From Diplolepis rosae (lineage: Eukaryota > Arthropoda > Insecta > Hymenoptera > Diplolepididae), in NCBI GenBank assembly GCA_030998225.1, contig JAPYXD010000555.1:2666001-2730000 (forward strand): 64,000 nt of DNA, in the 5' to 3' direction. This document shows positions 11,837 to 25,082 of the stretch, piece after piece; the first letter of the stretch is position 1, and each line of letters begins with the position of its first letter. Below the pieces are notes generated by a model, which was given only the letters and a program-made list of their open reading frames with translations, had not been told where the DNA came from and did not search any database. A program made the position numbers and the translations under genes.

Positions 11837-14800
11837 AATTAGAATGATAATTGAAAGTCGAAGTCTCGGTTGTTATAAATATGAATATTTTTAAAGTTTT
11901 CTACACCTTTAAAAAAACAATTAAAAATGTATTAAAGTTGTAGAGATGGAAATATGATGTCTATAATTCGTTGATAAAATGTTCTCCCCTCGTTGACGTT
12001 AAGAATATTTAAGTAGAGAAGACAATGTCCTGTCAGACGTAAGCCAGTGTTCTTCCACAGTAGTGAAGGTTGGTGAGCGGCTAGCCGGAGCTCGAAGCTC
12101 CATTAAACTCCCTTCGTTCTTAAGACGAAAGCGCTGTTCTGTTCGCGCAATTTAATTACAGACTCGATTAAACGGTCAATCACAGCTAACCCGCGGGAGG
12201 TTGTTACGTCACGCGGCAATTTCTCCACCCCAATGCGCAGTTCCCCTGCTTTTTCATTTATTCCTCAACAAGCAACCAACTATAGCTTTGATTGACATTC
12301 AGAAAACCTCGGATTTTACACAATTTATCATAATCCACAGAAATATCTTCAATTTAACTGGGTACAGAATGAATCAAAACGAACAAATAAATAACTTTCT
12401 CGCTGTCTTTATTTACGAATTTGCGTAAAATGAATGAATTATTAATTAGATTTGCTGTGCATTACAATTATTTGAAGTGGCGTAAAAGCTTTTCAGTGCT
12501 TCGTTTGCACTTTGATAAATTTGTTAGTACGCTCTTTTATTGATGTTAAAACATGTTAACAATAAATTACTTTTAATGGAATAGCTTTATAATGAAATTA
12601 TTTAAGAAATTGATTTAAATATTTAAAATGTTTTCTTATTATGGAATTCGACATGATTCGATGGTACTTCGTTATTTTAAACTTGAAGTTTAAAAGTACT
12701 TGAAATACCGTACGAAGAAGAGAGGAGAGTGAAAAATAATGAAGAAAATTGGGCACGAGCTGAGACTAGGCTTAGCGTCCGACTCGAGGCTGTCTTCTCC
12801 ACTTACTGTACTTAGAATTCCCCACCTTCCTCAGAAAGATAAAAAAGAAATTCTTAAGAAGCAATCTTCGATACAAGCCTTTAAGATGAATTATACAAGA
12901 CGTAAGCCCTTTTAGTGCTTACGTCGTAAAGCTCTTATGCAATCGAGAAGATAAGAAATATTTCTGAAAGGAATTACAAAAAACAGGAGAAGACACAATT
13001 GAGGCACAATTGGAAAATAAAGAGTAATTGGAAAATTAATAATTCAGCTTATAAACGCCAAAAAATAAACAAGTAGTAGATAAGTAAATATATTTATGTT
13101 TTCATCAAAAACCTAAAGTTTATAACCAAAGAAAAGCAATATCTTAAACGTTCGCTCTTGAAATATGTTTGAGTACTAAACTGTACTTTATTAGTATTTT
13201 ATATATTTTTTATTTTATATATATTTATACTATATTAGTATTTTATTTTCTACTCCTATCTTTATCCTTATTTTTAGAAATAAAATCGTAATTTTGGATC
13301 CATAGTACTTTTTTCATTCAATCTGATAACGAGAAATCTAGTGGTTATTCTAGAATGCAAGTTTATTCTCTGATTTTTTTTCTAGACTTAACTCAGAAAA
13401 CCCTTAAAGTATTCAGAAAATTTTCTAAAGATTTCTCAAACTGATTCTCGTTTTATAAGTAAGTTAAGCTTTCATAAGTTTGTTTGAGATCTAAAGAAGA
13501 CGTCTCTTCACCGGTTTCCATCATTACTACAGTTAGTGACTTTTAATGGTTTTGAGGAACGTTCCCTCTCTGTCGTAGAAGTTTAAATGATGAAGGTATA
13601 ATTTTTTTTCAATAATTTTGGCTAGATAGAAAATAATATAAGTTTACAACATTTTACGGAATTCTTAATTTGCTTATAGCTTGAGTTAATTAAAAGGGGA
13701 AATTTTCAATTTGTTTATAAAAATTTCGTTTTGGAAAATGTTTTTTTAATGGTTTCAGCCATTAAAGAATTTATTTTACAAAATCAGAAACGGTGAAGTT
13801 GTGTGAAATCTTTTCTCTGAAAAAATGATTCATGATTTATTAGAATCGCATAATTTTTTAAAATTTGATAAGAAGCGATAAGAAAAAAAGTTGGGTCAAA
13901 AATAAAATTTATTAATAAAATTATTTTTCTGTGTTTCAAATTTTTTTCATGTAAAATAATCTTTTCTCTTTCAAAATAACCCTTCAATAATAATATTTCT
14001 ATTCTTGAAAGCAAAATTATCTATTTTTGCCTGAGGTCAAAAATTTCATGGACACATTTTGACTCCAACTTTCCGACAAGGTCACGTTCGAGGACGACTA
14101 TACCGCGAAATTTTTTTTTCGAACTTTTCATGTAAATATATTTTTTATTTTGAGGAATAAACGAACAACATGCAAAAAAAATCATTGTGATATCTTATAC
14201 CATTCTTTAAAAAAAATGTTGAATTTTGGCCCGAAAACAGAGTCACAAGGTGGAAGTCCCCGTTAAAAAGTAAACGTTCCGATTATTTTCGATGGTAGTG
14301 TATATCGTACAAAACGTTTTTTGATTTATATAAATATTATTTTGACTACCATGTCACTTTAGTGTTGAGAAATACGTGCACGATTTCATATTGCATTTTG
14401 TCCTACATATTGTCTCAATATTTTCAGTAATTGTCAATTCTCTAGAGTCTTCGAAGCTTTTTTATTCCTTGGTTGGCAAGATAGAAGACATTGACTACTA
14501 ATGGTCGTTATTTTCATTCCCCTAGAATCCCACGTCTTTATATCATCATCGTTCTAGCATATTTTCTACCGCCCGTCGACATCCTCCAACCACACTGATA
14601 ACCATCTAGAAAGGGGCGAATTTAGTAAACGGGATTATATGCTTGAGAGGAAACGTTAAGGCTGGCATTACTGTATGTGTTAGCACCAGTGTTACGTTCA
14701 TTGATAGCGTTTAATTAGGGCTGGCGCCAACAGCCAGGCAATGCTGGCCCTGTTCGACCGACAAATTCAGGCTAATTTCCTCAGCCGGGATACTTCCTTT

Positions 14801-16503
14801 AATTAGAAATCTGCCCCTGAGATTTCGTACCGCTCGACCAATCGAAAAACCAATGCTGGTTCTCTTCTATCCCCACTATTTACCATTTTATATTTTTCTT
14901 CTGTTTTCCTAAAATTTTGCAGGAAAAAAGTTATTCAGAATGAATCTTCATCAAGTTTTTATTTGAAACACTAATAACTTCGTATATATAATTCAATTCC
15001 ATTGAGCGTATTAAGTCAGTCGAATCTAGAAAAGCAACTTGCACAAATAAAAAGAAGAGAAATATTTAAACATTTTCCGCTTATCATTGCTTGTTTATCA
15101 TAGAAAATAAAGGTTAAAATCTAAGTAGGTCGAGACGCCGCAAGATATTTCTTCGAAAAGGACGAACGTTTTTAATATCCTCTTTACCCGACTGTTTGTA
15201 GAAATAAAAGTTGAAGTATTAGTTTCAGTTCAAAAGAACTCTGATTTAAGAGAGGCTCAATACCTCAACTTTGTCTATTCCCCTTCATGCTGGATGAGAG
15301 TTTTATGCGGGTGAATGGAGTTTTATCCTCTTGATTCGCACCGATGGGCCGTAAGGATATTTCGTAAAATAAAAATAACGATACCCAAGGCGATTTTCAC
15401 TATTGGTTCCAAATTCAAAACACACCTGGCAAATGTACACAGATACATCGTACACAATGCGTGTAAAATGGGTGGAAAAAATATATTATATATTGTCAAG
15501 TGGCGTTATATCGTAAGCGAAATGGGTAGGAAGTGAATTATTACCGTACATCGTACAGACGAATGGCGAGCAAGGGACGAGTAAAGAGGAAACGAATGGT
15601 GAGGACACAATATATTATATATAAATGCAGGCCACAACACATTTTTGGTCAGGTCCCCCTTTACCTTCCGACCTTTCAACCATTTCCATACAAAAGAATA
15701 ACCCATTTTACTGCAAAGTGACTCTTGACGAAAAATTTATTTAACTAAAAGCGATTCAAAACGCCCATGAAAGGGCTCATGGGAGCCCAATTCAGAGCTG
15801 CTTTTTCTATTCATGGGCCAACTTTTCCATCACTGAGTTTCCAATTGAGAAAAAACGTTAATAATTACTTTAAGAAACTATAATTTTTGTAATTTTATAA
15901 TTCCCTATTAGAAGCTCATTTTGATTATTCATGATATTATTTTTGTATATGTATAATTTTCACTGGCGGATATTCATTAATGATAATTCGCCTTCGATAA
16001 TATCCAGAAGTCGTTTTAATTCTCCTCGTAAACTTTATAAATTAAGAAAAACTGTACGAAACTTCGGCTAAGAAATGAAGCTTTTTAACAAGTTTATGAA
16101 GCTAACATATATAGAGAACTTAAGAAAACCAAGTTAAAGGAATCGCTTAAAGGGTCAGGAGGGACGCTTGATCTCCTAGACCTTATAATTTTCTTGCTCC
16201 CAGAGAACAGCTTTTTGTTATCAGAATATAATTAGAACAAGTTATCAAGTTAGGTGATTTATAATTTCATTGTTTCCAGATTTTATGGCTTACGCCGTGA
16301 AATACGTTTAATAAGCAAGAAAACTGTAAGAAAGCATATCTGCGATTAATTATTTCCAATAAAACACTCTAATCTTTTTAGTCAAAAATTCTTTAATTCA
16401 ACAATTTCCGCAAATCTCAATTGAAATTAATATTGGTATGCCATAAAATAAGGATGAGATCAATTAATATAAAGAAAACGATTCTTCTTAAGTCATAATT
16501 CTC
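11837..16503. other. Mostly AT-rich non-coding stretch with a GC-richer part near 14560-14870
   Basis: No gene recognised. The part around 14560-14870 (containing GGCTGGCGCCAACAGCCAGG and a TTTAATTAGAAAT homeodomain-type core) has balanced composition and could be a conserved non-coding element. The region 12000-12200 is also balanced. The ORFs at 15315-15536, 15506-15706 and 15533-15721 overlap in several frames with no motif. Confidence 0.4.
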
Positions 16504-16507
16504 TTAA

Positions 16508-17196
16508 GGGGTAACACCACTGTAAAAATCTAAAATAAAGCGTATTTTGCGATTTTTTTTGGATGTAACGAAAAGTAAGAGGGTAACATTATTCAAGGAT
16601 GTTATTAAACATGTTTTTAATTGTTCAAAAAATATATTTATTAATAAGCAATACAAAATGGTAACGCTGGAGCCATTCTCGGGAGGCATGTTGAATTTGA
16701 GGCGCTTTGCGGCACACCGTGTAACTGACGCAAATTTAAATCTGGAAGAAAACAAAAAATTTTCTTTCAATCTACATGAGTGTAGCTGGAGAAATACGTA
16801 GGGGATTTTGAACACCTCAATTTCTATGTTATTGACAAGCATTTGAAGTAAAAAGTTCAGGGCAATCATTTGTCAATAAATAATATTAAAATCAACTTAT
16901 CGAAAATCCCATATGCACTCCTCTTTGGAATGTTATTTTAAAGATATGGTCAAAATTTTTTGTGAATAGAATGGAAATTGTTGGAATTAGACTGCGTTCT
17001 GTTTTAAAAAACATGCCTCCTGGGAATAACTCAATCATTGCCATTTTGTAATATTTATGAATACATTTTTTTTTTTAACAATTAAAGACATCGCTAATAA
17101 CATCCTTGAATATTATCATCCTCTTACTTTTCCTTCCATCAAAAAAAACCCCAAACAATCGTTTTTTTTTTTAGATTTTAACAGTGGTGTTACCCC
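16508..17196. mobile_element. TTAA-flanked MITE (family A), 689 bp
   Basis: TTAA at 16504-16507 and 17197-17200 flanks TIRs GGGGTAACACCACTGT (left) and the same read from the right end. The arms extend about 170-190 bp with landmarks GTAACATTATTCAAGGATGT on the left and ACATCCTTGAATATTATCAT on the right. The overlapping ORFs at 16504-16869 (minus) and 16547-16801 (plus) lie across the palindrome and resemble no transposase. A TTAA target is shared by the piggyBac and Kolobok superfamilies; the GGGG start is not the usual piggyBac CCC, so the class is open. Confidence 0.8.
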
Positions 17197-17495
17197 TTAA
17201 GTCATGCTGTTTTCTCCTCGGGATATTACGGTTTCCTACTAGAATAATTTATCATCAATTGTATGTATACACATGGAGGGGAAAATATTTTACCAGTTTA
17301 CTATCAACATGCATGCTGATCCCTATTTGAAGGATAACCCCAATGTAAATATTGTAAGGACTACTATTCATAACAATTAATCCGCAATGTATAACAATAT
17401 ACCTATGACATCTTACAAAGGAAATTTTTTTGTGAACACATTTATTTTTAGTTTTTATTCAGTACGTTTTTAATGATAAATGTTGATTCTTTTTA

Positions 17496-17498
<3 letters not shown>

Positions 17499-17536
<38 letters not shown>
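17499..17536. repeat. (AT)n microsatellite
   Basis: Uninterrupted AT dinucleotide run. It creates the run of Y-I residues in overlapping open frames, which are therefore not genes. Confidence 0.95.
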
Positions 17537-17538
<2 letters not shown>

Positions 17539-17557
17539 TTTACCAAAGTCATATATG

Positions 17558-18158
17558 TATATGGGTCATTTCATGGGAGATTTACAGTCAACATTTTTTT
17601 TTCGACGAAATATTTTTTTTTGTCTTCTTACTTCGAAAATAATCGACACGTTTTTTTTTCAATGTGATACTTGAAAATTTCGAGATATAATTTTTTTAAG
17701 TTTAGCACTCGGTAAAAATTTTTTTTTCTAACAGTTTTCATTTTTCCATTCCAAAATTTTGCCTGCATATTGAAAAAACTTCAACAAAAATTTAGAAACA
17801 AAAAAATCGGAAAAAAATTAGTTCCAAATTTAAAAAAATTCAATTATTAATAAAAATGTACTATATTGTTATTACAAAAAAACAACGATATGTGTGCTAT
17901 AACTTTTTTGAAATCTTGTACTCTTTCGCGCATTTCAAGTGCAAGGGTTACATTTTATATTCAAAACTGCTTTTACAGTGAGCTGTTAGAAAAAAAAAAA
18001 ATTTCCCGAGTGCCAAACTTAAAAAAATTATATCTCGAAATTTTCAAGTATCACATTGAAAAAAAACGTGTCAATTATTTTCGAAGTAAGAAGGCAAAAA
18101 AAAATATTTCGTCGAAAAAAAAATGTTGACTGTAAATCTCCCATGAAATGACCCATAT
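17558..18158. mobile_element. Palindromic MITE (family L), about 600 bp
   Basis: Left arm begins TATATGGGTCATTTCATGGG and the right arm ends with its reverse complement. The arms match for about 185 bp (landmarks TTTACAGTCAACATTTTTTT, ACTTCGAAAATAAT, CTTGAAAATTTCGAGATATA). The outer bases are TATA on both sides, so the target could be TA. ORFs at 17473-17674 and 17866-18129 run across the arms and are not real genes. Confidence 0.8.
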
Positions 18159-18286
18159 ATTATAGCATCGAAACTTGCTCACGCTAATATTCTATCTTTG
18201 TAAATAATAAATATGATTAAGTAAAGATAAATGCAAACTATAAAAATACAAAATAATGAAATAATGCGACACATAATAAAAAAAAA

Positions 18287-18412
18287 TCTGCCCGCTTCGC
18301 GGGCACATTCTCACTGCGCGCCTTGCGCGCAGCTCGCTTCGCTCGCAAGTTTGAGCGTGCCTAAGGCGCGCGATTCGATCGTCGCGCTTCGCGCTCGGTC
18401 TTGTGCTCTTCG
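18287..18412. repeat. CG-rich hairpin cluster of HINE-like copy 1
   Basis: Five short palindromes in about 125 bp: CCCGCTTCGCGGG, GCGCGCCTTGCGCGC, CGCTTCGCTCG, GTGCCTAAGGCGC and CGCGCTTCGCGCTCG. Most centre on CTTCG. A sixth (CGCGCTTCGCGC) follows at about 18599-18612 after a second ACATTCTCATC motif. They contrast sharply with the AT-rich surroundings and recur in copy 2. Confidence 0.85.
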
Positions 18413-19532
18413 CATACGTTTAAGTTTATTTCTTATAATTTAATACTGAAGCTCAAACCAACTTAATGATATTAAAGATGATGTAAATTAGTCATTTTCT
18501 CAAATTCACTAAGTTTCTTTTTCAGATTAAGTGAAACAGGAAATTCAATTTACTTAAGGCCCTATCGGCCTTAAGGAACACATTCTCATCATGACACTCG
18601 CGCTTCGCGCTCGATTATCTGTATGCATTTTTGTAACTTTTTAATAAATTACATGATTATTGATAAATTTATTTTCTTCCAAATCTTTTAAAAAGGAAAA
18701 ACAATCGTAGACTTTATTTAAGGAAACGATTTTGCAGAACAACGCTTATTTCGTATCTCACATATTTTGGTGAAAAAAATCGAATTTATTTAATATTAAA
18801 AATCAAAACATAAAATATACATCCTGTCGAGAAATTTATCGATAAGAACGTGTAGACCTTATTTAGCCAAACAATTTTCATCTCAAAGTTTTTTTTGAAT
18901 CTCACATATTTTGTCTAAAAAATGGAATTTTTGAATTTTAATCGTATTTTTTGGAATTGAAACGAAAAATATGTTTTATCAGAAACTGTGTGAGACAAAA
19001 CTTGTAGATCTTTTTGAAACTAACAACTTTGTATTCTTACGTTTTTTTCTTATTTTACATATTATTGTTAAAAAATTGAATTTTGGATTTTCAATAGTTT
19101 TTTTTTTAATTAAAAAGAAAAATATGCATCTTATGAAAAAATGTTACAATTCAAATTTGTAGGACTTTATGTAGAGAATAATATTGTATCATAACGTTTT
19201 TTCGTATCTCGTATAATTTAACTTGAAAATGGAATTTTGATATTGACTTTTTTCGAATTTGAATATGCTGTAATATTTCTAATTTTGATTTAATCAAAAA
19301 ATGTTATCAGGATAATTTTTAGAGATTTATGAGCACTATCAAAAACCAGTATTGAAATTTTTGATTTTTTCAAAAAATTATTTTCAAAAACACAAAAGTA
19401 GTGCTCCATCCCTCAATTTTGATTGGATGTGGCTGGTTAACGAACTTGTCCTTACTTTTTCGGCTCCGATAAAGTGTACCAAAGCTCAATTCAATCTGAT
19501 AATTCTATCGAGAGTTATGCCGCACACGACCT

Positions 19533-19562
<30 letters not shown>
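19533..19562. repeat. (CAGA)n microsatellite inside HINE-like copy 1
   Basis: About seven CAGA units; GTCT on the other strand. The equivalent tract in copy 2 is (GTCT)n at 29321-29349. In copy 3 it has shrunk to two units near 51505-51516. Confidence 0.9.
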
Positions 19563-19563
<1 letters not shown>

Positions 19564-19682
19564 CTTTCGTAAAAACCCTTTTTTCTGACTCAGGGGGTCT
19601 CAAAACGTAAAGATTTGATGAAAATTTCGAAAGTCATTTTTTACATAAAACCAATACCTTCTCATCCATGATGAGAATGTAA

Positions 19683-22059
19683 TAATAAAATAGAAGAGGA
19701 GAATAAGATATATTGATTGCTCATAAGTAGACAAGACATACATAGTATCGACTTCGCGTGGTTTTGTTTTGTTTGAAAGTTTATTTTAAAGTTTTTTTCA
19801 CTTAAAGAAAGGCTTTCTTATTCATGTCTCTTTCTATATATTTTTCTACCTCTTAAGTTTTCTCGTCATCTAGCGTGGCTATGTAAAAGTAAACTTTCTT
19901 GCGAAACCATTCGTTTTCAAAAGATTTAAATGGCCCACCCTAAAGACAAGCAAACAACTTCGACCTAAGTTGACCTGTTCTATTTACACGGAACGTCAAT
20001 TTAACTCGGCCCAGCACTCGAGGCCAATGGGCACGACTTCTATTATGCACTTTCCTTTAGATTCGAGAGAAAATTTGCACAAGATTAACGGCTGGAGACG
20101 CTTGAATTATAAAATTTTTAGTATACATTGTACGTCATGAGGTGTTACATTGCATTGTGATATATTTCCAGCCAAAATGAAATGACAAAGTGTTTTTACC
20201 CCCTGGAAAGACGGTTCACCCCTTGCATCACACGAGACGAAGTTCATTTAGATAAAAGACCCTATCTTTAAAGGGGAGTTTCAGAATTTATCGTACAAGT
20301 CCTAGACGTATATCATTTACCTATTAACAATTTTAATTAAGATGTTTAAAACAATTTATGAATTGCTTTTTGCGATGACTCGAATCTTATTAATTATTTA
20401 TTAGTTTATAGTAGACCAGAGGTCCTGTTTCTTCGTTCAAGAAACTTGTCTCTTTTTAATAAAGATCAAAGGAATCTGTAAATACTGATCACTGAATGAT
20501 AACGTGGAGTTATAAGTATATACGTATAATACGAAGGAGGCTTGATCTCATTATTCGTATCGCACTTGAGATGATCAGAGCAACGAAGAAGGTTTCTGAG
20601 TGACTTGGATCACACGGCATTTTAATTCAGAATTAGATTACTCGCGCTCCAGCACCATCGGCTGCTAATCCATTTTCTACCTAATCCCATTGGTCTTTCC
20701 TGTAAGTTCAAACTACAAGCTCGCGAATAGAGTGTGGCGGGAAGCATCCGTCTACGATGTTGGAAGAAGAAGATAGAAGAAGATGGAAAAAGATAGAAGA
20801 GGTTGAAAGGGCAAAGGTCGTCGGATCGTTCAGGTCAATTGGATTGTGCCAAGTTTCTTTACTAGGAGAGGCCCCGACTGTTGCCTTCGTTCCTGTTGCT
20901 GTCGCGTTCCAGTTTGGAAAACCAACGTTAGGGAAACGTGAAATTAACTACATTAAACAACCTAACGCCAGTAATGGATTTGAGAACATAGTTAGTCCAC
21001 CTTTTTTTTTCTTCTCGTTGAAAATGTTCGAATCCCTGCTTACTCCTGAACTTTCCTTTTAGATTCGAAAAAAACGAGCCGAAAAGGTGCAAAGATCAAA
21101 TTACACTTTCTTGATTACTTGTCTACGAGTAAGTGCTCCTCATACTCAACGACTCTTTTTCATATTCTCCTCATTTTACATAAATACACACATAAACTCT
21201 ATTAATTAATTTTCTAAATTAAGTGGACCTTCGATTTCAATTAATTTTATTCCACTTTATCTATATAATTAAATATGTTTATAAAGGAGTTTATAATGGT
21301 TCAAAAAAAGATCTGAGAAATTGCGCGGAAAAAAATTTGACAAGACGATTGAGCAAATAAAAAATGATCCCAATTTCAAAGAATTGATATGTACAAATAT
21401 GTAAAAATTTTAGTCAAATTGAATGAACTGTTTAGGTAAAGAAGCACATTATAACAGAAATGATTATTTTCTAGAAATTGCATATGCTTCCAATATCGTA
21501 GAATTAAGTAAAAAGTGTAGAAGAAATAGAAATATATATTCCTATAGCAGCAACTTGTTCATCAGCTATTATCAATTTAAATATCACCAGACTAGCTATA
21601 TTATAAATCCCTGCAAATTGATGATGATAGCTAAAGTTAAAGTGCAGTCTTTAAAGTGCAAATTATTGTAATTTTAAAGTAGTAAAGGCAAGTAAACGTA
21701 TGATTTTAGAATTTAAATTCAAAAGTAGACCTATTTATTTCTAGCTCCTTTCTTGCTCTAGCACAGTTTCTTCACGATATTCTGCGGAAACTGTAGTAAG
21801 GTTATCTATATTGTCCTTTTTGCTCCTTCCTTCGACCGGCGAGATCTCCTACGTGAGCTAAGGCCTTCTCTTATTTCAATGCTCTGTTGTATTAATTAAT
21901 ATAATATCATATCAATTATCAAGTAAATTGATAAACGGAGGCCGATTCGTTTGTACACAACATTCTGCAACAGTCGAAATTTAGTATATTACGTGCCTAC
22001 GCGCACAATGAGGGTTATTGCATGACGAACGACAATGCTCGCAGGAGATCGAAGCCAAG
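19683..22059. other. Non-coding stretch, GC-richer in 20560-21060
   Basis: No gene recognised. The 101-residue open frame at 20757-21062 begins with a charged E/R/K-rich segment and has no known domain; I do not call it. The balanced part around 20560-21060 may be an old exon or regulatory block. Confidence 0.35.
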
Positions 22060-22136
22060 GCGTAGTCGAGGTGTAGCTGAGACGTAGCTGAGGCAAAGCC
22101 GAGACAAAGCCGAGATGAAGCCGACACAAAGCCGAG
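22060..22136. repeat. 11-bp minisatellite, seven units
   Basis: Seven consecutive 11-mers of form RYRWAGYYGAG: GCGTAGTCGAG, GTGTAGCTGAG, ACGTAGCTGAG, GCAAAGCCGAG, ACAAAGCCGAG, ATGAAGCCGAC, ACAAAGCCGAG. The units fall into an early GTAGCTG-type and a late AAAGCCG-type. A degenerate eighth unit may precede them. Confidence 0.9.
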
Positions 22137-22239
22137 ACACAAATATTATTATCATACCTCATTTATGTTCACATATTTAAGTACACAATGCTACACTATT
22201 TATAATCGCATACGCTTGAAATTAAATTTCAGAATCGCT

Positions 22240-22390
22240 TTTGGGTTCGAACCCTCTAACTTACCTATACCTACATTAACTAAACGCATTCCTAACGCCT
22301 AAAGCTTCTCGGCTATTTTCGCTTGCCATATTCCGAAATAAATGTCGCTTATAAGCCACTACTGAGTTGGGCAGACGTGGATTTGAGTCT
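22240..22390 (-). mobile_element. tRNA-derived SINE-like copy 1
   Basis: On the minus strand: a flank with CTTATAAGCGACATTTATTT, then TAGCCGAGAAGCTTTAGGCG (resembling the D-arm/A-box of a class II Leu/Ser tRNA), then about 45 bp, then GAGGGTTCGAACCC (B-box, perfect GGTTCGAACC core). A second copy at 45215-45365 has the same order and spacing, which supports a dispersed Pol III-derived family over a single tRNA. The internal variable part does not fold as a good tRNA. Confidence 0.6.
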
Positions 22391-25082
22391 ACGAAGCTAT
22401 TCGGATAACGTCGGAAGCACTCGGACGACATTCTGAAACGAATTATATGAAAAACCGAGAATGAATGTTTTGATTTTACCGAATACTATCCCTACTTTAA
22501 CATCCAGGTTTTATGATCCGCTTTTCTCACTGCAGTTGGAAATTCCTTTGTTTACACCCAGCGTTGCCGGCACACGTGATTTACACATGAAGGTTATGTT
22601 TTCGTTACATGTGCGCGAGTTGTGCGAAACATCCAGATCGGTAAAATCGACTGATCTTTCGTTAATGTGTACTATACTAGTATTGTAATTCAGTTCCAGT
22701 GAATGGTACTTATCATCCTGTATTTAATACATATGATAAAGGTATTTTTAACTCACAAGTGACAGAGTTAGATTTACTTTGATTTTACTATGAGATTTAC
22801 GAAACGCTCAGTAATTCTGACATTTCTTTTCAGCTATGTTAACAGTTTTTACTGTTACATTTACTTAAAATCATTTACTGTTCCTGGTTAGTAAATTTTG
22901 CTTTTCTTTTTTCCGCATGCAGTCGACAAATACAATATTCCTTGCACTAGTCAACGTGAAATAGGAAGAGCTCAAAAAAGCTATAAACGCGTAACTTTTG
23001 TTCGAAAGTAGTCTAGAATCTGTAAATTTCTAACCTGCCTCAAGATTTATGTAAATAAAACTATTTTCGATTCAATTTCGCGTCTTCTGACTTATCTCTG
23101 TGGAATCATCCCCCCAAAGACTTTATCGCTATTGTGTTATGATACGTATTTTTTACAGTCAAAAAATTCTTTTTCCGACACTAAAATTATCACAATATTA
23201 TGTCGTGTTTAATATTTGAACATTTATTCAATATTTAATTGAATAAAAAGACTCAAACCTATTACAATAATAAAAGCCCTTACCGATTAATATAAATACC
23301 AAAATAATATGCAGTACCGAAGAAAAAAAGTTGAAAAAATACTTTCAATTGAGAAATCCATCAAATTAATTAGATAAAAAATCCAACTTCCGTGTTTAAA
23401 AAACTTTCTTTTGCTCATAGAAAAACTCGACTTAGTCTCTTGGGAAATTGGGTAAAAGCGCTTGATAAGGAAACGGAATGGTTGCTTTTTAATCCTTCTT
23501 TTCCTCACAAGTATAAGTGCACGTCAGTCTGATAATGAGTATTTCCGGGCAGAATGTGGTGCTATAATTCATCGAAGCAGAGAACGGAATTCAAAAGGTG
23601 GCAAAGGATACAGAAGGAAATGAGCAGACAGTCCAGTCTCGCATATTAATGGATGCTCAGTCTCGGAAAGTTGCATCTCGGATCAAATGAATTGGCACGA
23701 GTCCCTTGATACGGCGAGGGCAACGAAAATCCCTTTTCACGGTCAAAGAGCTCAAATTTCACAGCGGTAAATCTGCGGTGAAAGCACAGAATGAGCAAGC
23801 TCTGAAGAGGATTCAACCCTTCAGATTTTGACATTGCCTCACTAAGTTCGTGGTAATAGATATTCACTATTATTCAACCCTGAGATCTTATAATCAATAA
23901 TTTTACTTCAATACATGCAATTAATAATTATGTGCTCGAAATACTCTAGAACCAATTAACTAATTATCTTACACTAAAAAGGCTTTCACAAATATGATAT
24001 GAAGTATTAACATTACTGTGAAACAAGAGGATAACGTATTTAATTCGTTTTGATGAAAATTAGTTTGCATTAATTCTGTTGGAAACTAATGGTCTCGAAG
24101 TCACTTTCAGAGGTTTTAGCTCAAATTGCGTTAAATTGTTCCACAAATTGGGCGTTATTGAATAAAAGTTCAAAAAAATGAAATTTCCCTCGGTCTATCC
24201 TCGAGTCAAAATGGTAAATTTTTAATACTTTGCATTAAAAAAACATTACTAACGCATATGTATGAATGCAAACTAGAAAATTGAAAGAAATTTATGATAC
24301 ACGGAGAATTCACGTATTGGTATTATTTTAGAATTGAATTTATGTTGATCTTTTATTATTTTCTTTCAAAAAAAGAAATTTTCTCGTCGCAGAGAATAAA
24401 ATGAAAATAAGAAGTTGCTTACTGTGTCGAAGGTCAGATCCCAAGATAGTTAAAATACTTGGCTCGTCTTCTGTCGCAGTGTGGAGTTAGTTTATTTACC
24501 TGTTTATAAAGTGCTTTTGGTCATTTAATTGTAGAGATAAACTACGTTACTTTGTAAATCATTAAATTTTATTTTGTTTCATTTTCTCACAAGTATCACA
24601 CACAAATGTTATACTCGTTACGTTTACTTTGATATAGGGCAACTTTGAATTGCAAATTTAAGCTGGTGGAGGTTTTGGTTAGTTTCAAAAGTCCAGTCCT
24701 TTTTATTAATTCGCTCGACATTTTTCACAGAGTTAGCGCACTTTGAACTTTAGCTTTACGATGAGTTTAAAATACGTAATTTTCAAATGTGAAAAATAAA
24801 CATAATTTTGAAACCCTGCATTCCCAAAAAATAGCATCTATGCTTGAATCAACATTCTACAACTAAATATCACATTATATATGAAGAGAGATTTTTGTCA
24901 GAAAAGTTTATTTTTATCTTAAAGTGACATGTTTGATAACATGCCTGCTATTACATTGACCCAAAATTCATAGAATTTATTTCATTTCTCATTATTTTGG
25001 CATAGGGTCAGATTCTTTCTATTTTCTTCGTTTGAAATTTTCACTATTCGATATAAAAAAACTCAAAAAGAAAGCAAGGCAA
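22391..25082. other. AT-rich non-coding stretch
   Basis: No gene recognised. The 75-residue ORF at 22461-22688 and the ORFs at 23287-23508 and 23646-23867 show no motif. The part around 23500-23870 is less AT-rich. Confidence 0.4.

Larger units (their letters stand above)
18287..19682 (+). mobile_element. Helentron/HINE-like non-autonomous repeat, copy 1
   Basis: It aligns with inverted copies at 29203-30359 and 51382-53273. One end is TCTGCCCGCTTCGCGGGC followed by ACATTCTCA and a chain of CG-rich hairpins. The other end is a perfect hairpin TTCTCATC-CAT-GATGAGAA closing with TGTAA. A GTCT-type microsatellite (19533-19562) lies about 100 bp inside that end. Short inverted motifs near both ends, a GTCY microsatellite and a 3' stem-loop are known features of Helentron-derived HINE/DINE-1 elements, but the Helitron end CTRR is absent. 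Assignment is inference. No protein is encoded. This copy carries about 240 bp not present in copy 2. Confidence 0.7.

Noticed and set aside
17473..17674. Overlapping plus-strand ORFs rich in Y-I
   Set aside because: They read through the (AT)n microsatellite and one arm of the palindrome at 17558-18158; no protein signal.
18287..19682. Assignment to classical Helitron
   Set aside because: A terminal hairpin is present but the 3' end closes TGTAA instead of CTRR; only a Helentron/HINE-like label is used, with reserve.
20757..21062. 101-residue ORF beginning with a charged segment
   Set aside because: No domain, no promoter or splice context; composition follows the local balanced patch. Could not be supported as a gene.
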